Source: Sordaria brevicollis (taxonomy: Eukaryota > Ascomycota > Sordariomycetes > Sordariales > Sordariaceae). From it: a DNA stretch of 64,000 nt. The translations under genes were made by a program, and so were the position numbers. Where the stretch lies: the NCBI GenBank assembly GCA_033439795.1, contig JAUTDP010000011.1:2294001-2358000 (forward strand). Reading direction: 5' to 3'. Under the pieces are notes generated by a model. The model was not told the DNA's origin and did no database searches. It saw nothing but the letters and a program-made list of their open reading frames with translations. Shown here one piece after another: positions 35,664 to 45,453 of the stretch. The first letter of the stretch is position 1, and every line of letters starts with the position of its first letter.

Positions 35664-38022
35664 CGTGGTAGATGTGTGTGGTATATGAGGGCTCTGTAAC
35701 GTGAGGGGGCTTGTTAGCGGGATTCCAGGCTTGGAATGAAGATGATAACAGGCGATGAATGGAAGTAGGGGGCCTGATGAATGAGCTTGATGGAAGGAAT
35801 GTTGTTTACTCACAAGCTGACGAACGTATTGGCGAGTGTCTTGTCAAAGCAAGACGAGAAGATGGGCTTGTTCGGTGCTTGAGCAAAGAATTGGTAGCTC
35901 GCCGTTGAAAAGTTTGGGAAATCTCGAACGCAAGGCAAGGCCAAGACAAGAAGGTGAGCTTTTTCGGTGGTTTAGGAAAGGGTTGGTAGTCCTCTAGGCG
36001 AGAATCCGGGATATGGGATATCTGGACCGTAAGACAAGGTCGAGAAGGCGAAGCTGTTGTGTACGATGGATGCCAGAAGAAGGACTTGGTGATTCTTGGT
36101 CGAGAAAACGAAACAGTAATACCGAGATGGTAAGCTTGGGTAGTGTTGACGGAAAGATCTGTGATATCTGGTTCAAGAACAGGGATACCACGAACTCCAG
36201 GAAAGGAAGAGAGTCAAAAACGCCCAGTGTGAAGTTAATGCAGGGAGTAGACCGTCGCTGGTGCAAGATCGAGTACGAAGCTTGTCGTATGCCTGAGGGA
36301 AAGAATGCTGGTTCTCGTATCAGAAACTTCGAGTATCTCGACCGTGAGGACAGGAAAGGATTCAACAACGCCCAGTGGACAGAGTGAAGTAAACGCCAGG
36401 GGTGGACCCGTAGCTGATACTTCCGAACAGGGCCGCCAGTGTTAGTCGCCACCGTTTGGGCAGAACAAAAGCTTGTACCAACTCGCCAATCTTTCCAGCC
36501 CGCTAGGTACTCCTCCGGGCTTCCCTTGGTGACGTCTAGTTTAGGAACAACCAAATACAAGCTTCCACTAGGTCCATGGACCTCGAATTAGGTACCTGGT
36601 ACCAAGCTTCCTTACCGAGGGACCGGCACCAGACCATCTTCCAAGCAACAGGGGAGCTTCTAGCCCTACCCTGGCTTAACAAAACGGTCTTTCTCGAGCT
36701 GCAAACGGCAGGGGACCCGCAGTACCAGTCTTTGGTTGGCCTTTACGAGGTATTTGGCCCATATCTTTCGCCTCGGAGTGCCAGCCGTGGAGCTAGGGGT
36801 CAGGCCTTTTGGTATAATGTCATTCCCCCGGAAACCGACGAGCTTTTAACCCCCTGTCTTGTCTTCCCCAACGATCCTTTGGAGAACAAACGGCAGTGGT
36901 TCCTCAGGGCCAACCTCCGGACGACGTGGATGAGGTACCTGGCCTATCTTTCGAGCTTGGAGTGCCGGCGGTAGAGTGAAGGGCGAGTTCTCACTGGCCT
37001 GGTGTGCAACTTCTTGTCCCTCTGCCGGGAGTGGGCATATCAAGACGGTCACGGGAGGAAAGTTTGCCGTCTGAAATCGAATAGTCCGAAGGCGTTTCTG
37101 GAGGAACATAGTGTAGGATTGAACCTGGTGTAGGATTATCATGCAAGCACCCTCATATCTCGAGTGACGTCCTCCAAAGGGCCTTCGCCATTGGTCAACA
37201 AGAGGCAGTTTATCGTGAGGACCTCTGAGGGTAGGTGACTCGACGGTCTCACGCCCTGTTGCTCGAGAAGAAACGTTCAGGCAGGTCAGATTTGTGGGCC
37301 GGCGAGGCCTTGTTTTCCCATCCGTCACCTGGCAACAGTCCCCACTCCAATTTGCTTCGAGGTTCTTAGACTCCTTCTTCCTTTCCTCCTGCTCGTGGCC
37401 AGATTGCTTTTTCCTTTCCTCAACAACGATCACGACCTTTGTTGAGTATCCTCGCGTCCTCAAGCTCCAACCGTCTACCAGGTCTTGCTTCGTGACAGAC
37501 ACATCGCCAACAGCTTCTTGTCCTCGTGAGTATATCTTGTTTTCTTCCATTGGCACTGCCCGTATGGGCATCTCCCTCGGACTTTCTTCCTCTCGTCGCG
37601 TTCCACTGGCATTGGTCGTGGATATTTCCCTGCTACACTGTTTCCATTCCTCCCAGCCGCGGCAGTGTCGTCCTGTATCAGCCTTTGGTCATTGACTAAC
37701 AGCGCCTCCGCGTCGTCCTTAGGATCACATCGGGATCCAACTTGATCAACATCGCTCACGATTGCCCAAAAGCATCGCCAGAATATCGCCTCGACCACTC
37801 AAGAGTAAGTTCTCAAACTGAACTATTCCTCAAGAAAGTGGCCATCAATTCTCTGTTCTTCATATCCAACACCTCATTCCTCGCCCGAGTTACTCTCTGG
37901 TCGTCGCACGAGAAGAACAACTTCTTGCTATTAACATCCACCGTCGCTTCATCCTCAGATCTGACTTGGCCAGAAACTAACACATCCAAATTGACAGATC
38001 ACCCATCAAACACATCACAACA
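35664..38022. promoter_or_regulatory. Divergent upstream region of the 34.7- and 38.0-kb genes
   Basis: Two paralogues are head-to-head here. Each side has its own 5'UTR intron (35813-35694 minus; 37805-37997 plus, GTAAGT ... TTGACAG). A possible earlier plus-strand leader intron begins at ~37527 (GTGAGT) with an acceptor near 37701. The reverse strand near 37230-37170 carries GAGGTCCTCA...GACCAATGGCGAAGGCC, like the element near 32645. A 132-codon frame at 36576-36974 contains an imperfect 45-bp direct repeat (36749 and 36934) and is not believed. Confidence 0.45.
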
Positions 38023-38844
38023 ATGGCTCCCAAAGCTGCTGCTGCGTCCGAGGTTGCCTCTGGTGGCGCCTCTAACATGATCCTCAACGGCGTCCAGCTG
38101 ACCCCTTCCGAGTCCAAGATCGCTGCCGCCATCTTGGAGCTTTGTGCCGGCAAGCTCGAAGTTGACTGGTCGCTGGTCTCGGAGAAGACTGGGCACAAGA
38201 CCGCCAAGCAGGTCAGAGATGCCTGGCGTATCGTCAAGATCAAGGCTGGCCTCAACGCCGAGGCTGGCGCTGCTGGCTCCTCTACTCCGTCTGTCAGCGC
38301 GAAGAAGCCGACTGCTGCTAAGTCTGCTGCCACTCAAACTGCCGAGACCGGCACCCCCGTCAAGCGCGGCCGCGGTCGCCCCGCCAAGGCCAAACCGACC
38401 TTGCTCCTGACTCCCGGCGCCGGCGTCGAGGATTCACCCGCTTTGTCCACCCCCGGTACCGCGCTCGGAAACATGTCTCTGGGCGATATGACCCCCGAGA
38501 CCCCCTCTAAGGGCGGCTCCGCTCTGAAGCGTTCGGCTGAGGAGGCCGATCCTGATGCTATCCTCTTCGAGGAGGAGACCCCGGCTAAGAAGAAGCCTGC
38601 TCCCCGCAAGCGCAAGTCTGCCGAGCAGAAGGCGGCCGAGAAGGCTGCTGAGGTTGAGGCCGCTAAGGATGCTGAGGTTGACGCTTCCGCTGACGTTGCC
38701 ATTGGTGAGGGCGACAACATCGATGTCAACATGGGCATGGGACATCATGCTTCCGACGCCGAGCAGGCTATCGGTAACATCCTGGCTGCTGACGCTGACG
38801 AGGCCGCCGCCCTTGTGGGCGGTATCGATCCTGCCGAGATCTAG
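38023..38844 (+). CDS. Myb/SANT-like domain protein with AT-hook
   Basis: 273 aa, single coding exon. Domain ~25-74: VQLTPSESKIAAAILELCAG, then KLEVDWSLVSEKTGHKTAKQ and VRDAWRIVKIKAGL; this member keeps the tryptophans expected of a SANT-like fold. The linker has an AT-hook (VKRGRGRPAKAKP), the shared MSLGDMTPETPSK block, ETPAKKKPAPRKRK and an Ala/Glu helix; the acidic tail ends DPAEI. The ATG is 25 nt after a 5'UTR intron acceptor. The stop codon itself forms the donor context (ATCTAG|GTATGT); the intron 38845-38906 has branch GCTAATG and acceptor GGCCACAG. Likely nuclear; function unknown. It is the only plus-strand member of the four-gene AT-hook subgroup. Confidence 0.85.
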   Translation: MAPKAAAASEVASGGASNMILNGVQLTPSESKIAAAILELCAGKLEVDWSLVSEKTGHKTAKQVRDAWRIVKIKAGLNAEAGAAGSSTPSVSAKKPTAAKSAATQTAETGTPVKRGRGRPAKAKPTLLLTPGAGVEDSPALSTPGTALGNMSLGDMTPETPSKGGSALKRSAEEADPDAILFEEETPAKKKPAPRKRKSAEQKAAEKAAEVEAAKDAEVDASADVAIGEGDNIDVNMGMGHHASDAEQAIGNILAADADEAAALVGGIDPAEI

Positions 38845-39737
38845 GTATGTTCCCTCCTCATTTCCTGTGCCTTTTGTCGAATGGTTGCTAATGATGTTGG
38901 CCACAGATACCGACAAACACACGCCGTACCAACACGACTGGCGACAACAACTCGCACAATTTGCCTTCCTATATAACCGTCGCTTGGGTCCATCTTGGTG
39001 TTCTCGGCTATTTTGAGGTGGACGTTCAGTTCGGAGTTCGGTTTTGGTTGTCACTTCTCTGCTTTCGGTTGGGATTTAGGCTAGACTAGACCGTTCTTTG
39101 GTAGATCTGTTCTTGGAGTTGACTGGCCCGAAGTTGGCACGGCGATGTTGCTTTCATTCCTTTTCCGCTCGGTATACAAGCGCTGGAGTTGGAGTGTGTC
39201 GCTTTCGGTCGTTCGCATATACATCGGGCAGCAGGTTTGGCATTCGCATATATAGATCGTGGATTCATACTTGTTCGATGGAGTTAGGGGCTTCAAAGGA
39301 AATGGATTCATGGACTTCCATTAGATGCGAAGAAGAAAGAGAACCTGGAACGCTCATAGCAAAGAAGACAAAGTTTTGACAGTCGCTACTGCATAAATTC
39401 GAGATGTTCATAGGGCGCGCTTTCCCATGTTATGCAGGAGTGCAAAAATCTTTTGTCGATCGTGGGCTGCACCTTCTTCCCGTTCGACTGTCACTACCAG
39501 TGCTCTGCATGCCTTAACAATTACCACTACAACCCCTGAATCAACCCCACTTTTCCCGGGCGCAACTTCCGGGCGACAAAACACACGCTGGACACTCAGC
39601 AATTATCAGTCTACGAGGGGTATTTGAGCGCAAAATCATATAGGTGAATAATAGCCCGAGGGTAAAGGGATTGATATTGATAGTTTGAGCTCTCCAGAGA
39701 TGGCTGCGTTGAAGGTAGCCAAGTGTGAACGCAGCGA
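38845..39737. other. 3'UTR and flank of the 38.0-kb gene
   Basis: Begins with the post-stop intron (38845-38906). The rest is T/C-rich 3' flank with no supported gene. Confidence 0.5.
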
Positions 39738-41480
39738 ATCTGTCATAGCGACAGTCCGGGCTTGCACTGGAAATTGTTAGTGGGGGTCACCTTGGACCAC
39801 CAGGACTGGACTCCAACGTCACCACACTGAATTGACACCTGCGAAAATACGCCCATATGTATTTAATTGCAAACCACGAGACACGAAAGCTCATAGACTC
39901 TGTGAAATAAAGGTAAAAATGGATATTGACGATTCCAATTTACCAAACAAGGACCATGGTGGTGCATGGTGTGTTGCGCGTGCAAGTGCAGTGCAGCGTA
40001 CCGTATAATTTCGGGCCATCCGGATTCCAGGTCAGACCGATACAGTTGGCAAACTAGCAGAAAGAAACTGGCTTAGTTAGCCCTTATATGCCCTCATTGC
40101 CGACCGCATCGGTCATGCCTTAACAATGGCCAGTACTAGAGAACAGGCCTTTTTATAAAGGGCTCCAGTTAAGAACAACGTGCTGTCTCTGTTTTAACCA
40201 GCGTTTATATGGCAGATGGGGGCATTTTGCTTCTGCAGCGGGCAGAAACCGACACCCCATTCCATCTGGGGGCGGCCTGTATCGGTCTGACCTGGAATCC
40301 GGATCCCCCGAAATTATACGGTATCTATCTCAGTGACAACCTACAGTTGGAAATTGTTAGTGGGGGCAGACGCTCCACTGGTTCGTGGCAGAGGGCGCTT
40401 TGACATCGTGGGCAACGACACTCGCGAAAATGAACAGCATGTTCAAGGTGGGCATCCGGCCACAAAAAACATGGAAATTTTTAGATCAAGTAGTAAGGAA
40501 CTTTAATAGCTTCAATCTACCAGACCGAGTTGCACAGGATGTATCGTCGGTGGAAGTGCAGCACATCTGTCACAGCGACATGTAGTTGCAACTGGAAATT
40601 GTTAGCGTGACGCTGGACGCCCGGACCACCTCCAAAATTGATAACCGCAAGATACGCCCGGACCAGACTCCAACGTCATGGCGATGGACGACAGTCACGA
40701 AAAAGAACACTGAGTTCAATGCAAACCACCAGTCAAGCAGATCATCGTGGTCATTGAAGGAATCAATAATGGATGTGAATAGTTTCAATCCTCCAAACAT
40801 GGTTGTGCAGGCCGAGTGGCGGATGGAAGTGTAACACATATGTCGCAGCAGGTCGTTGACAACTCAAGAAACACGGGCCACCAGTTCTCGCTTATATCTC
40901 CATACAGGTACCTAGGTACCTCACCAAGAAAACTCACCACAGCGACAACGTAAAAGACAGAATTGAGAGCCAAGCTTGGACAGAATGATTGAAGATACAA
41001 GAAGAACTCACCTAGCGTAAGACCTATGGTACCCTAGAGACTGCATTTGAGAAGGCAAGTGAGGTCAAAAAGTGCAGAGATTCTACAAGCGTGTGGTTGG
41101 TGCTCCCTGCACGGGCCCCCACCTGTAGTTCGGCGATAGTGGGGCCGATATTGGCCGTGCGCTGACAGCAGAGCCTCCGACGTCTTGGGGATGAACACTC
41201 AAGAATTATGGCGACACGGTAAAGGTAGATCACCAGTCACACAGGTCACCGCAGGTATTAGATGGAAAAGTGAGAGATGTCGGTAGTTGTAGTTTACCAG
41301 ACACGGCTGTACATGGTTTGTCCTGGTGGAAGTCGAATGCATCTATCGGGGCCGACAGCTTGCAGCCGGGAATAAGTGGGGCCGATACGGGGCCGTGACA
41401 GCCCGAGGAGGGGATGCTCCAACGACATGGCCACGATGAACACTCACGGATAACGACAGCATGGTCAAAGCAAATCACCA
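39738..41480. repeat. Degenerate tandem array, ~250-330-bp units
   Basis: About five diverged units recur across this gene-free stretch. Markers: (C/T)TGGAAATTGTTAG at 39768, 40347 and 40591; CTCCAACGTCA or close variants at 39806, 40676, 41185 and 41417; GCAAACCAC or (A/G)ATCACCAGTCA at 39873, 40722, 41228 and 41471; T(C/T)TACCAGAC-type plus TGGAAGTG words at ~40518-40560, ~40790-40830 and ~41293-41330. No coding frame is shared between units, so this looks like decayed duplicated non-coding DNA. Confidence 0.55.
39999..40323. repeat. 47-bp inverted repeat with 231-bp spacer
   Basis: Left arm 39999-40045 (TACCGTATAATTTCGGGCCA...) and right arm 40277-40323 are reverse complements except for a CC/GG difference in the middle. 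The spacer has no gene. It could be the remains of a small inverted-repeat element; no target duplication was identified. Confidence 0.8.
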
Positions 41481-42110
41481 GTCACATACTGCAAAGGGAA
41501 GAGAGAAGTAGTAAGTGGGAAGCATCATCGATTCCATCCTCAACACATCACCTGTTGGAGAGTGTAGTATCAAGCTATCCCATTCATCATGTCCAGACCG
41601 TTAACACCAACGCGAATGCTAAGATACCAGCAACCCAAACCCTGACCAAGCCAACAAGTTCCTTTATGCGCCTGCGCTTATCCATTCCCCCGTCCATCTC
41701 TTCCAACTCCATTGCCAGAAAAACAAAAAAGCCGAGAGGTGAAGGAAAAGTTGTGCCGTTGCTCCAGAAGATGTCGTGAGTTATGTTGAAAGCCAGTGTG
41801 GTGAGTTGAAGGAAAAAAGGTAAATGTAGCAAACCATGTCGATGCCGATGATAGAGGTGATATGTTCCGTGAGAGATCCATGTGTCGTGTGGAGATCCTT
41901 TGTTTGAGTCATGGTGAGTGTGATGATGTATGTTCGTCCGTGCTTCTCTGGTAAGTTGAACTTGTCGAAAAGGAATCCGATGTCATCCAAGGTTGTCCAT
42001 GAGATAGGTAGGCAGCAGGTAGGCGGTTCATAAACCAACCTATACCGTAGCCTAGACGAGACGAGACGGAAGCAAGCGACATCATGACCACCGACCGCAA
42101 ACGAGAAAGG
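41481..42110. other. 3' flank of the 42.1-kb gene
   Basis: No gene supported. Short minus-strand frames here lie downstream of the stop at 42111. Confidence 0.45.
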
Positions 42111-42832
42111 TTAGATCTCGTTGGGGTACATGTAATCCTCGGCACTAGGTATCAACAACAGTCAGTACAATGATCATGAGATATTGGAAAGGAAGGAAGA
42201 CAAGAACTCACCCCTCCTCAAACTCCTCCTTGACCTTGCTCTCCAAGTCAGGCTTGGGCTCAGTCTTCATCTTCTTGGAGGGAGTCTCCTTGAAGTCACC
42301 GGCCTCCTCGTCATCCGAGTCGTCGATGGCGATGGGAACCGACTTGGCGGCGGCGGCCTTTTTGCCGCGGCCGGTGCCGGGAGTCTTCTTGACGCCGCTG
42401 CCGGGAGCGGAGCGCTTGCGGCCTTTGGCAGGGGTGGCGACGCTACCACCATCGCTGGCACCGGCGGTGGCGGCCGCGACGCCCTCCTTACGGCGTAGCT
42501 TCTGAAGATGTTGCCTGTGAGGGGGAAGATGAGTTAGTGATACTTGCTTGTTGAGGTGATGGTTGTGAGTTCAAAATGAAGATGAGGTTGATGCGATAGG
42601 AAACTGGATGCGAACGGTAGGTGATGTTGGTTGATTAGTAGCAAGCGTACTTGACGGCCTTCACTGTGCAAGTGTATCCCAGCTTATGCATGTGGGCAGT
42701 AAGGTTTCTGTAGTTTTGTTCGCTGGGATTGTTCTCGTCCATCATGCAGCCGATGAGGGCTTTGTCGGCGTTGTGGTCCCACTTCATGTGCGATCTGGGC
42801 TCGGAAACCTGCGCAGCATCGGAATCCGCCAT
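42111..42832 (-). CDS. W-type Myb/SANT-like protein; carries the shared 'constant' tail exons
   Basis: 172 aa from exons 42832-42651, 42514-42212 and 42144-42111. Exon 1 encodes MADSDAAQ..., then the domain MKWDHNADKALIGCMMDENN, LTAHMHKLGYTCTVKAVK. Intron 1 (136 nt, phase 2, GTACGC ... CACTAACTC ... CCCTCACAG) leads to KQHLQKLRRKEG, the end of the domain, then a basic linker (PAKGRKRSAPG, TGRGKKAAAAK), the acidic IDDSDDEEAGDF, ETPSKKMK and intron 2 (67 nt, phase 2, GTGAGT ... CTAG). The last exon gives AEDYMYPNEI. A TTTAAA-type box lies ~110 nt upstream. Five more first-exon-like units upstream on the same strand could splice to the same exon 2. Function unknown; nuclear DNA/chromatin role inferred. 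Confidence 0.82.
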
Positions 42833-43039
42833 TGTGTATGATGGTTGGTGATGTCGAGTGATGGGTGATTATGAGGCGGGGTGAAAGTGGTGGTTGGGAG
42901 AAAAGTGGGAGAAGGAAAGTGGCTCAGGACGGCAAGGGAATTTAAAAGAACCAGACGTGGAGTGCTAGGGCTAGGAAGCTCAGACGTTGACCGCCCACTC
43001 GGGCGACCAAGCGGCAGAAAGAAGCGACGGAAAGCTTAC

Positions 43040-43224
43040 AGGACTGCGGCCTGGGTGTAGTTGTAGCCCTTGGTGTGGACGCGCTTCAGAATCTTTTCCC
43101 ACTGTGGCTTGGTAGGATGCGCCTCAATCATGACGGCTTGAAGCAGCGCCAGATGGGCGTCGTGGTCCCAAATGGTAGGCCTGGAGGCCTTGACCACGTA
43201 GTAAACATCATCATCCTCCTCCAT
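43040..43224 (-). CDS. First-exon unit E5 (W-type domain, ends at splice donor)
   Basis: 61 complete codons plus two bases, then donor CT|GTAAGC. Reads MEEDDDVYYVVKASRP, then TIWDHDAHLALLQAVMIEAH, WEKILKRVHTKGYNYTQAAV. The domain matches exon 1 of the 42.1-kb gene (W-D-H, aliphatic helix, P, K-GY-(T/N)-YT, A-V). The phase-2 end fits the acceptor at 42514, restoring a leucine codon before QHLQKLRR. No acceptor or tail of its own is seen before the next ATG at 42832; unspliced reading stops right after the donor. A possible TATA-like ACAAATATCC lies ~155 nt upstream. Confidence 0.65.
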
Positions 43225-43446
43225 TGTGAAGGCGTGAGTGCAGAATTGATTCTTTTGCGAAGCACGAGCAGAAAGCAGACTTCTTGAGACGCTCCCAATT
43301 TGGTCTGCTGCGAGGGTGTTGAGGCTGTGAGGTGGAAAAGTGAGAGAGCGAGAAGGGAAGAAGGAGGGAGCGAGGAGGGATATTTGTACTCCATGGGAGA
43401 CCAAACAAAGCGACAGGTGAAGGTTCTCAACTTCATCTCAACGTAC

Positions 43447-43598
43447 AAAAGCGCGCTATCCGTAAACGTGTAGCCTTTTGATCTGAGAATCTTGGTAATC
43501 TCCTTGCAGTCAGGTACCGCAGGGCGGAAGTGCTCCACCATGGCAAGGAGAATGTCCTCGTGGGTCTTGTGATCCCATTTGGTCAAGCTTCGCGACAT
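43447..43598 (-). CDS. First-exon unit E4 (W-type domain, ends at splice donor)
   Basis: 50 codons plus two bases, then donor TT|GTACGT. Reads MSRSLTKWDHKTHEDILLAM, VEHFRPAVPD, then ITKILRSKGYTFTDSAL. Same domain pattern and phase-2 end as the neighbouring units. Joining to 42514 would restore a leucine codon and continue QHLQKLRR. Without splicing the frame runs on with poor composition. Its own TATA box is at 43737-43744. Confidence 0.65.
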
Positions 43599-43736
43599 GG
43601 TGACTGCGTGAATGAGATGTTTGCGGTGTTGAGGTTGGATTGATCAAGTTGTTGCCCTTGCAGATATTGCGAGTGAACAAAATCGGTTGCTAGGGAAAGA
43701 AGAGGGAGAGGGGAACGAGAGTGGAAGGGGAAAGGG

Positions 43737-43744
43737 TTTATATA
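43737..43744 (-). promoter_or_regulatory. TATA box for unit E4
   Basis: TATATAAA on the minus strand, about 139 nt before the ATG at 43598, followed by C/T-rich leader sequence. Confidence 0.5.
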
Positions 43745-43778
43745 TCACAAACAGATGATGCCCGCGTTGACCACATAC

Positions 43779-43927
43779 CTGATCGCGTTCCACCTTATCT
43801 CGTGCCCGCGGCTTTGCATAAACTCCTCGATGGAAGCCTGCATGTCCGTGGTGATCGGGCCCGCAGCGTAGATGTACGCCTGGAAGAGGTCGTCGCGGAT
43901 GTCTTCCCACTTGTTACCCTTGGGCAT
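43779..43927 (-). CDS. First-exon unit E3 (W-type domain, ends at splice donor)
   Basis: 49 codons plus two bases, then donor AG|GTATGT. Reads MPKGNKWEDIRDDLFQAYIY, AAGPITTDMQ, then IEEFMQSRGHEIRWNAI. The phase-2 end gives arginine when joined to G at 42514. Here a second W (RWN) replaces the aromatic-T of E4/E5. Unspliced, it would end ten codons later. A strong TATA box is at 44052-44058. Confidence 0.65.
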
Positions 43928-44051
43928 CTTGATTGATCGTGAGGTGAGGTAGTAGGCGGTGATATTTTGCGGCGCGGGCGTGACTGACGCTTGATGATGT
44001 GTTTGGGAAAGGGAAGAGAACTCGGAGGCAGCAGGCAGAACGATGGGCAGG

Positions 44052-44058
44052 TTTTATA
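44052..44058 (-). promoter_or_regulatory. TATA box for unit E3
   Basis: GGTATAAAACC on the minus strand, about 125 nt before the ATG at 43927. The recurrent 9-mer CTAGAGGTA directly overlaps its upstream side. Confidence 0.55.
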
Positions 44059-44160
44059 CCTCTAGCCTCGAGTCTGCAAACCGCTTGGCAAGACAAGACG
44101 ATCAAAAACTGTGCTGTGAAGGGAGAATGGCACTAGAATGTTCACCAGCATGTAGCTTAC

Positions 44161-44309
44161 CGAACCGCAGACCATCCGATATCCTGGTGGCCCCTCGATC
44201 GCATGGCCTCCGCGACGGACTCCTTCAGCTCCTCGGTCAAGGTGGGGTGAAAGGCCTCGTAGAGGCTGAGCATCAGATCAATGTTGGCCTGATCGTCCCA
44301 ACGAGGCAT
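44161..44309 (-). CDS. First-exon unit E2 (W-type domain, ends at splice donor)
   Basis: 49 codons plus two bases, then donor CG|GTAAGC. Reads MPRWDDQANIDLMLSLYEAF, HPTLTEELKE, then SVAEAMRSRGHQDIGWSAV. Same length as E3 and closest to it (MRSRGH/MQSRGH). The phase-2 end restores arginine at the shared acceptor. A good acceptor (CATCCCTCAG) lies 26 nt before the ATG, but joining E1 to it would break the frame, so tandem-domain fusion is not supported. Confidence 0.65.
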
Positions 44310-44516
44310 TTTGCGATGAATTGTCGGGGGAAATGCTGAGGGATGAGATAAAATCCAGCGTTTGGCGGTGTTGGGGTGGGAAAAAGTACCGTGTGATGGT
44401 GGAAATGGGGGAAAAAGACACACAGGAAGAAGAACACGCTCCTCGTAGGTACATAAACAAACAAAACGCGGTGGGGTGCTAGCGGGATCCAATAGAAAAA
44501 CAGCAGTTCCACTTAC

Positions 44517-44698
44517 CGAATAGACTCCCAGGTAAAGCTCTCCAGTCCCTTGGATTTCATGACGGACAAGATGAGGTCCTTTTGTTGCGCGGCACCACTG
44601 CCAGCGGCAATCAATGCCTCCGCGAGAGCTGCGCAGAGGGCCGAGTGAGCAACGTTGTTCCACTTGCCCTCCTTGATGTTGGTCTCATCGTTGGACAT
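44517..44698 (-). CDS. First-exon unit E1 (W-type domain, ends at splice donor)
   Basis: 60 codons plus two bases, then donor CG|GTAAGT. Reads MSNDETNIKEGKWNNVAHSA, then LCAALAEALI, DLILSVMKSKGLESFTWESI. The N-terminal extension has the length of exon 1 of the 42.1-kb gene. Phase 2; arginine restored at the acceptor at 42514, which would need an intron of about 2.0 kb, very long for a fungus. TATA box at 44889-44896. Confidence 0.6.
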
Positions 44699-44888
44699 GG
44701 TGGGCGAAGGATCTTGGCTAAAGAGCGTGGTGATGCGGCGCTGTCGACTGGCTTGTTGAGTTCAACGCAGAGAGCAATGGGCTTGTGGTTAGATGAAGGC
44801 CAGGTAGTTGAAGTTGGTCTCGAGAAGTTGATGTAAGGTGAGGGGTAGTGTGAAGGAGGTGAGGTAGGAAAGTTGAAACTGTAGTCAC

Positions 44889-44896
44889 TATATATA
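44889..44896 (-). promoter_or_regulatory. TATA box for unit E1
   Basis: TATATATA on the minus strand about 190 nt before the E1 ATG, followed by a C/T-rich leader (TTTCCTACCTCACCTCC). Confidence 0.5.
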
Positions 44897-45453
44897 CGCG
44901 TAGGACGGGACTGAGGAAACTTTCAAGTCGTCACAAATACGGTAATCACTTTTCACCGCGCGTAACAAATAGGAAACAAGAACATAGCAAATGAGGTAAC
45001 TTATACCGAGATAGATATTGTACCCTCTGAACTCCGCCGCAAAAACCGTAATCGCTGCCGTGAGTATAGATGCTCGTAGCCATACTGCAAAGACCAGTCG
45101 GAGCCGCGAAACTTCATGGTCGACGTCGAAACGTGTTGGAGATCTGCTCGATAAAAAGACTAAAACACACGCCAACTGCCACCTCCTAACACATTTGGAG
45201 GGTTGGGGGACCGGGACCAGATACCTTATGACCGAAAGAACAGAATCCCATTAAAGCAACCGAGAAACGCCCATTAACCCCCTTTGCTTACCGCATCCGC
45301 ATCCGCATCTGCATCCTTCCTTACCCGCAATCCAAGTGTATGTCTTGGGACCTTAAGCCTCTCCGTAGTGGAAGCTTGAAGGAAATCTTAGCGCCGCAAC
45401 GGCATAGATAGGTGGGCAGACCTCGGACAGGAGGGGCAACGTAAAATATCCAC
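44897..45453. other. 3' flank of the 45.5-kb gene and promoter of the E1 unit
   Basis: No separate gene. Contains ATGCGG-type short repeats (GCATCCGCATCTGCATCC near 45295) and a possible extra terminal exon for the 45.5-kb gene at about 45376-45353. Confidence 0.4.

Noticed and set aside
36576..36974. 132-codon frame with ATG
   Set aside because: Contains an imperfect 45-bp direct repeat and lies in the paralogue promoter region; no homologue recognised.
43040..44698. Array units read as one gene with tandem domains (exon to exon fusion)
   Set aside because: The good acceptor before E2 would enter the E2 frame out of phase with the E1 donor, and each unit keeps its own ATG and leader.
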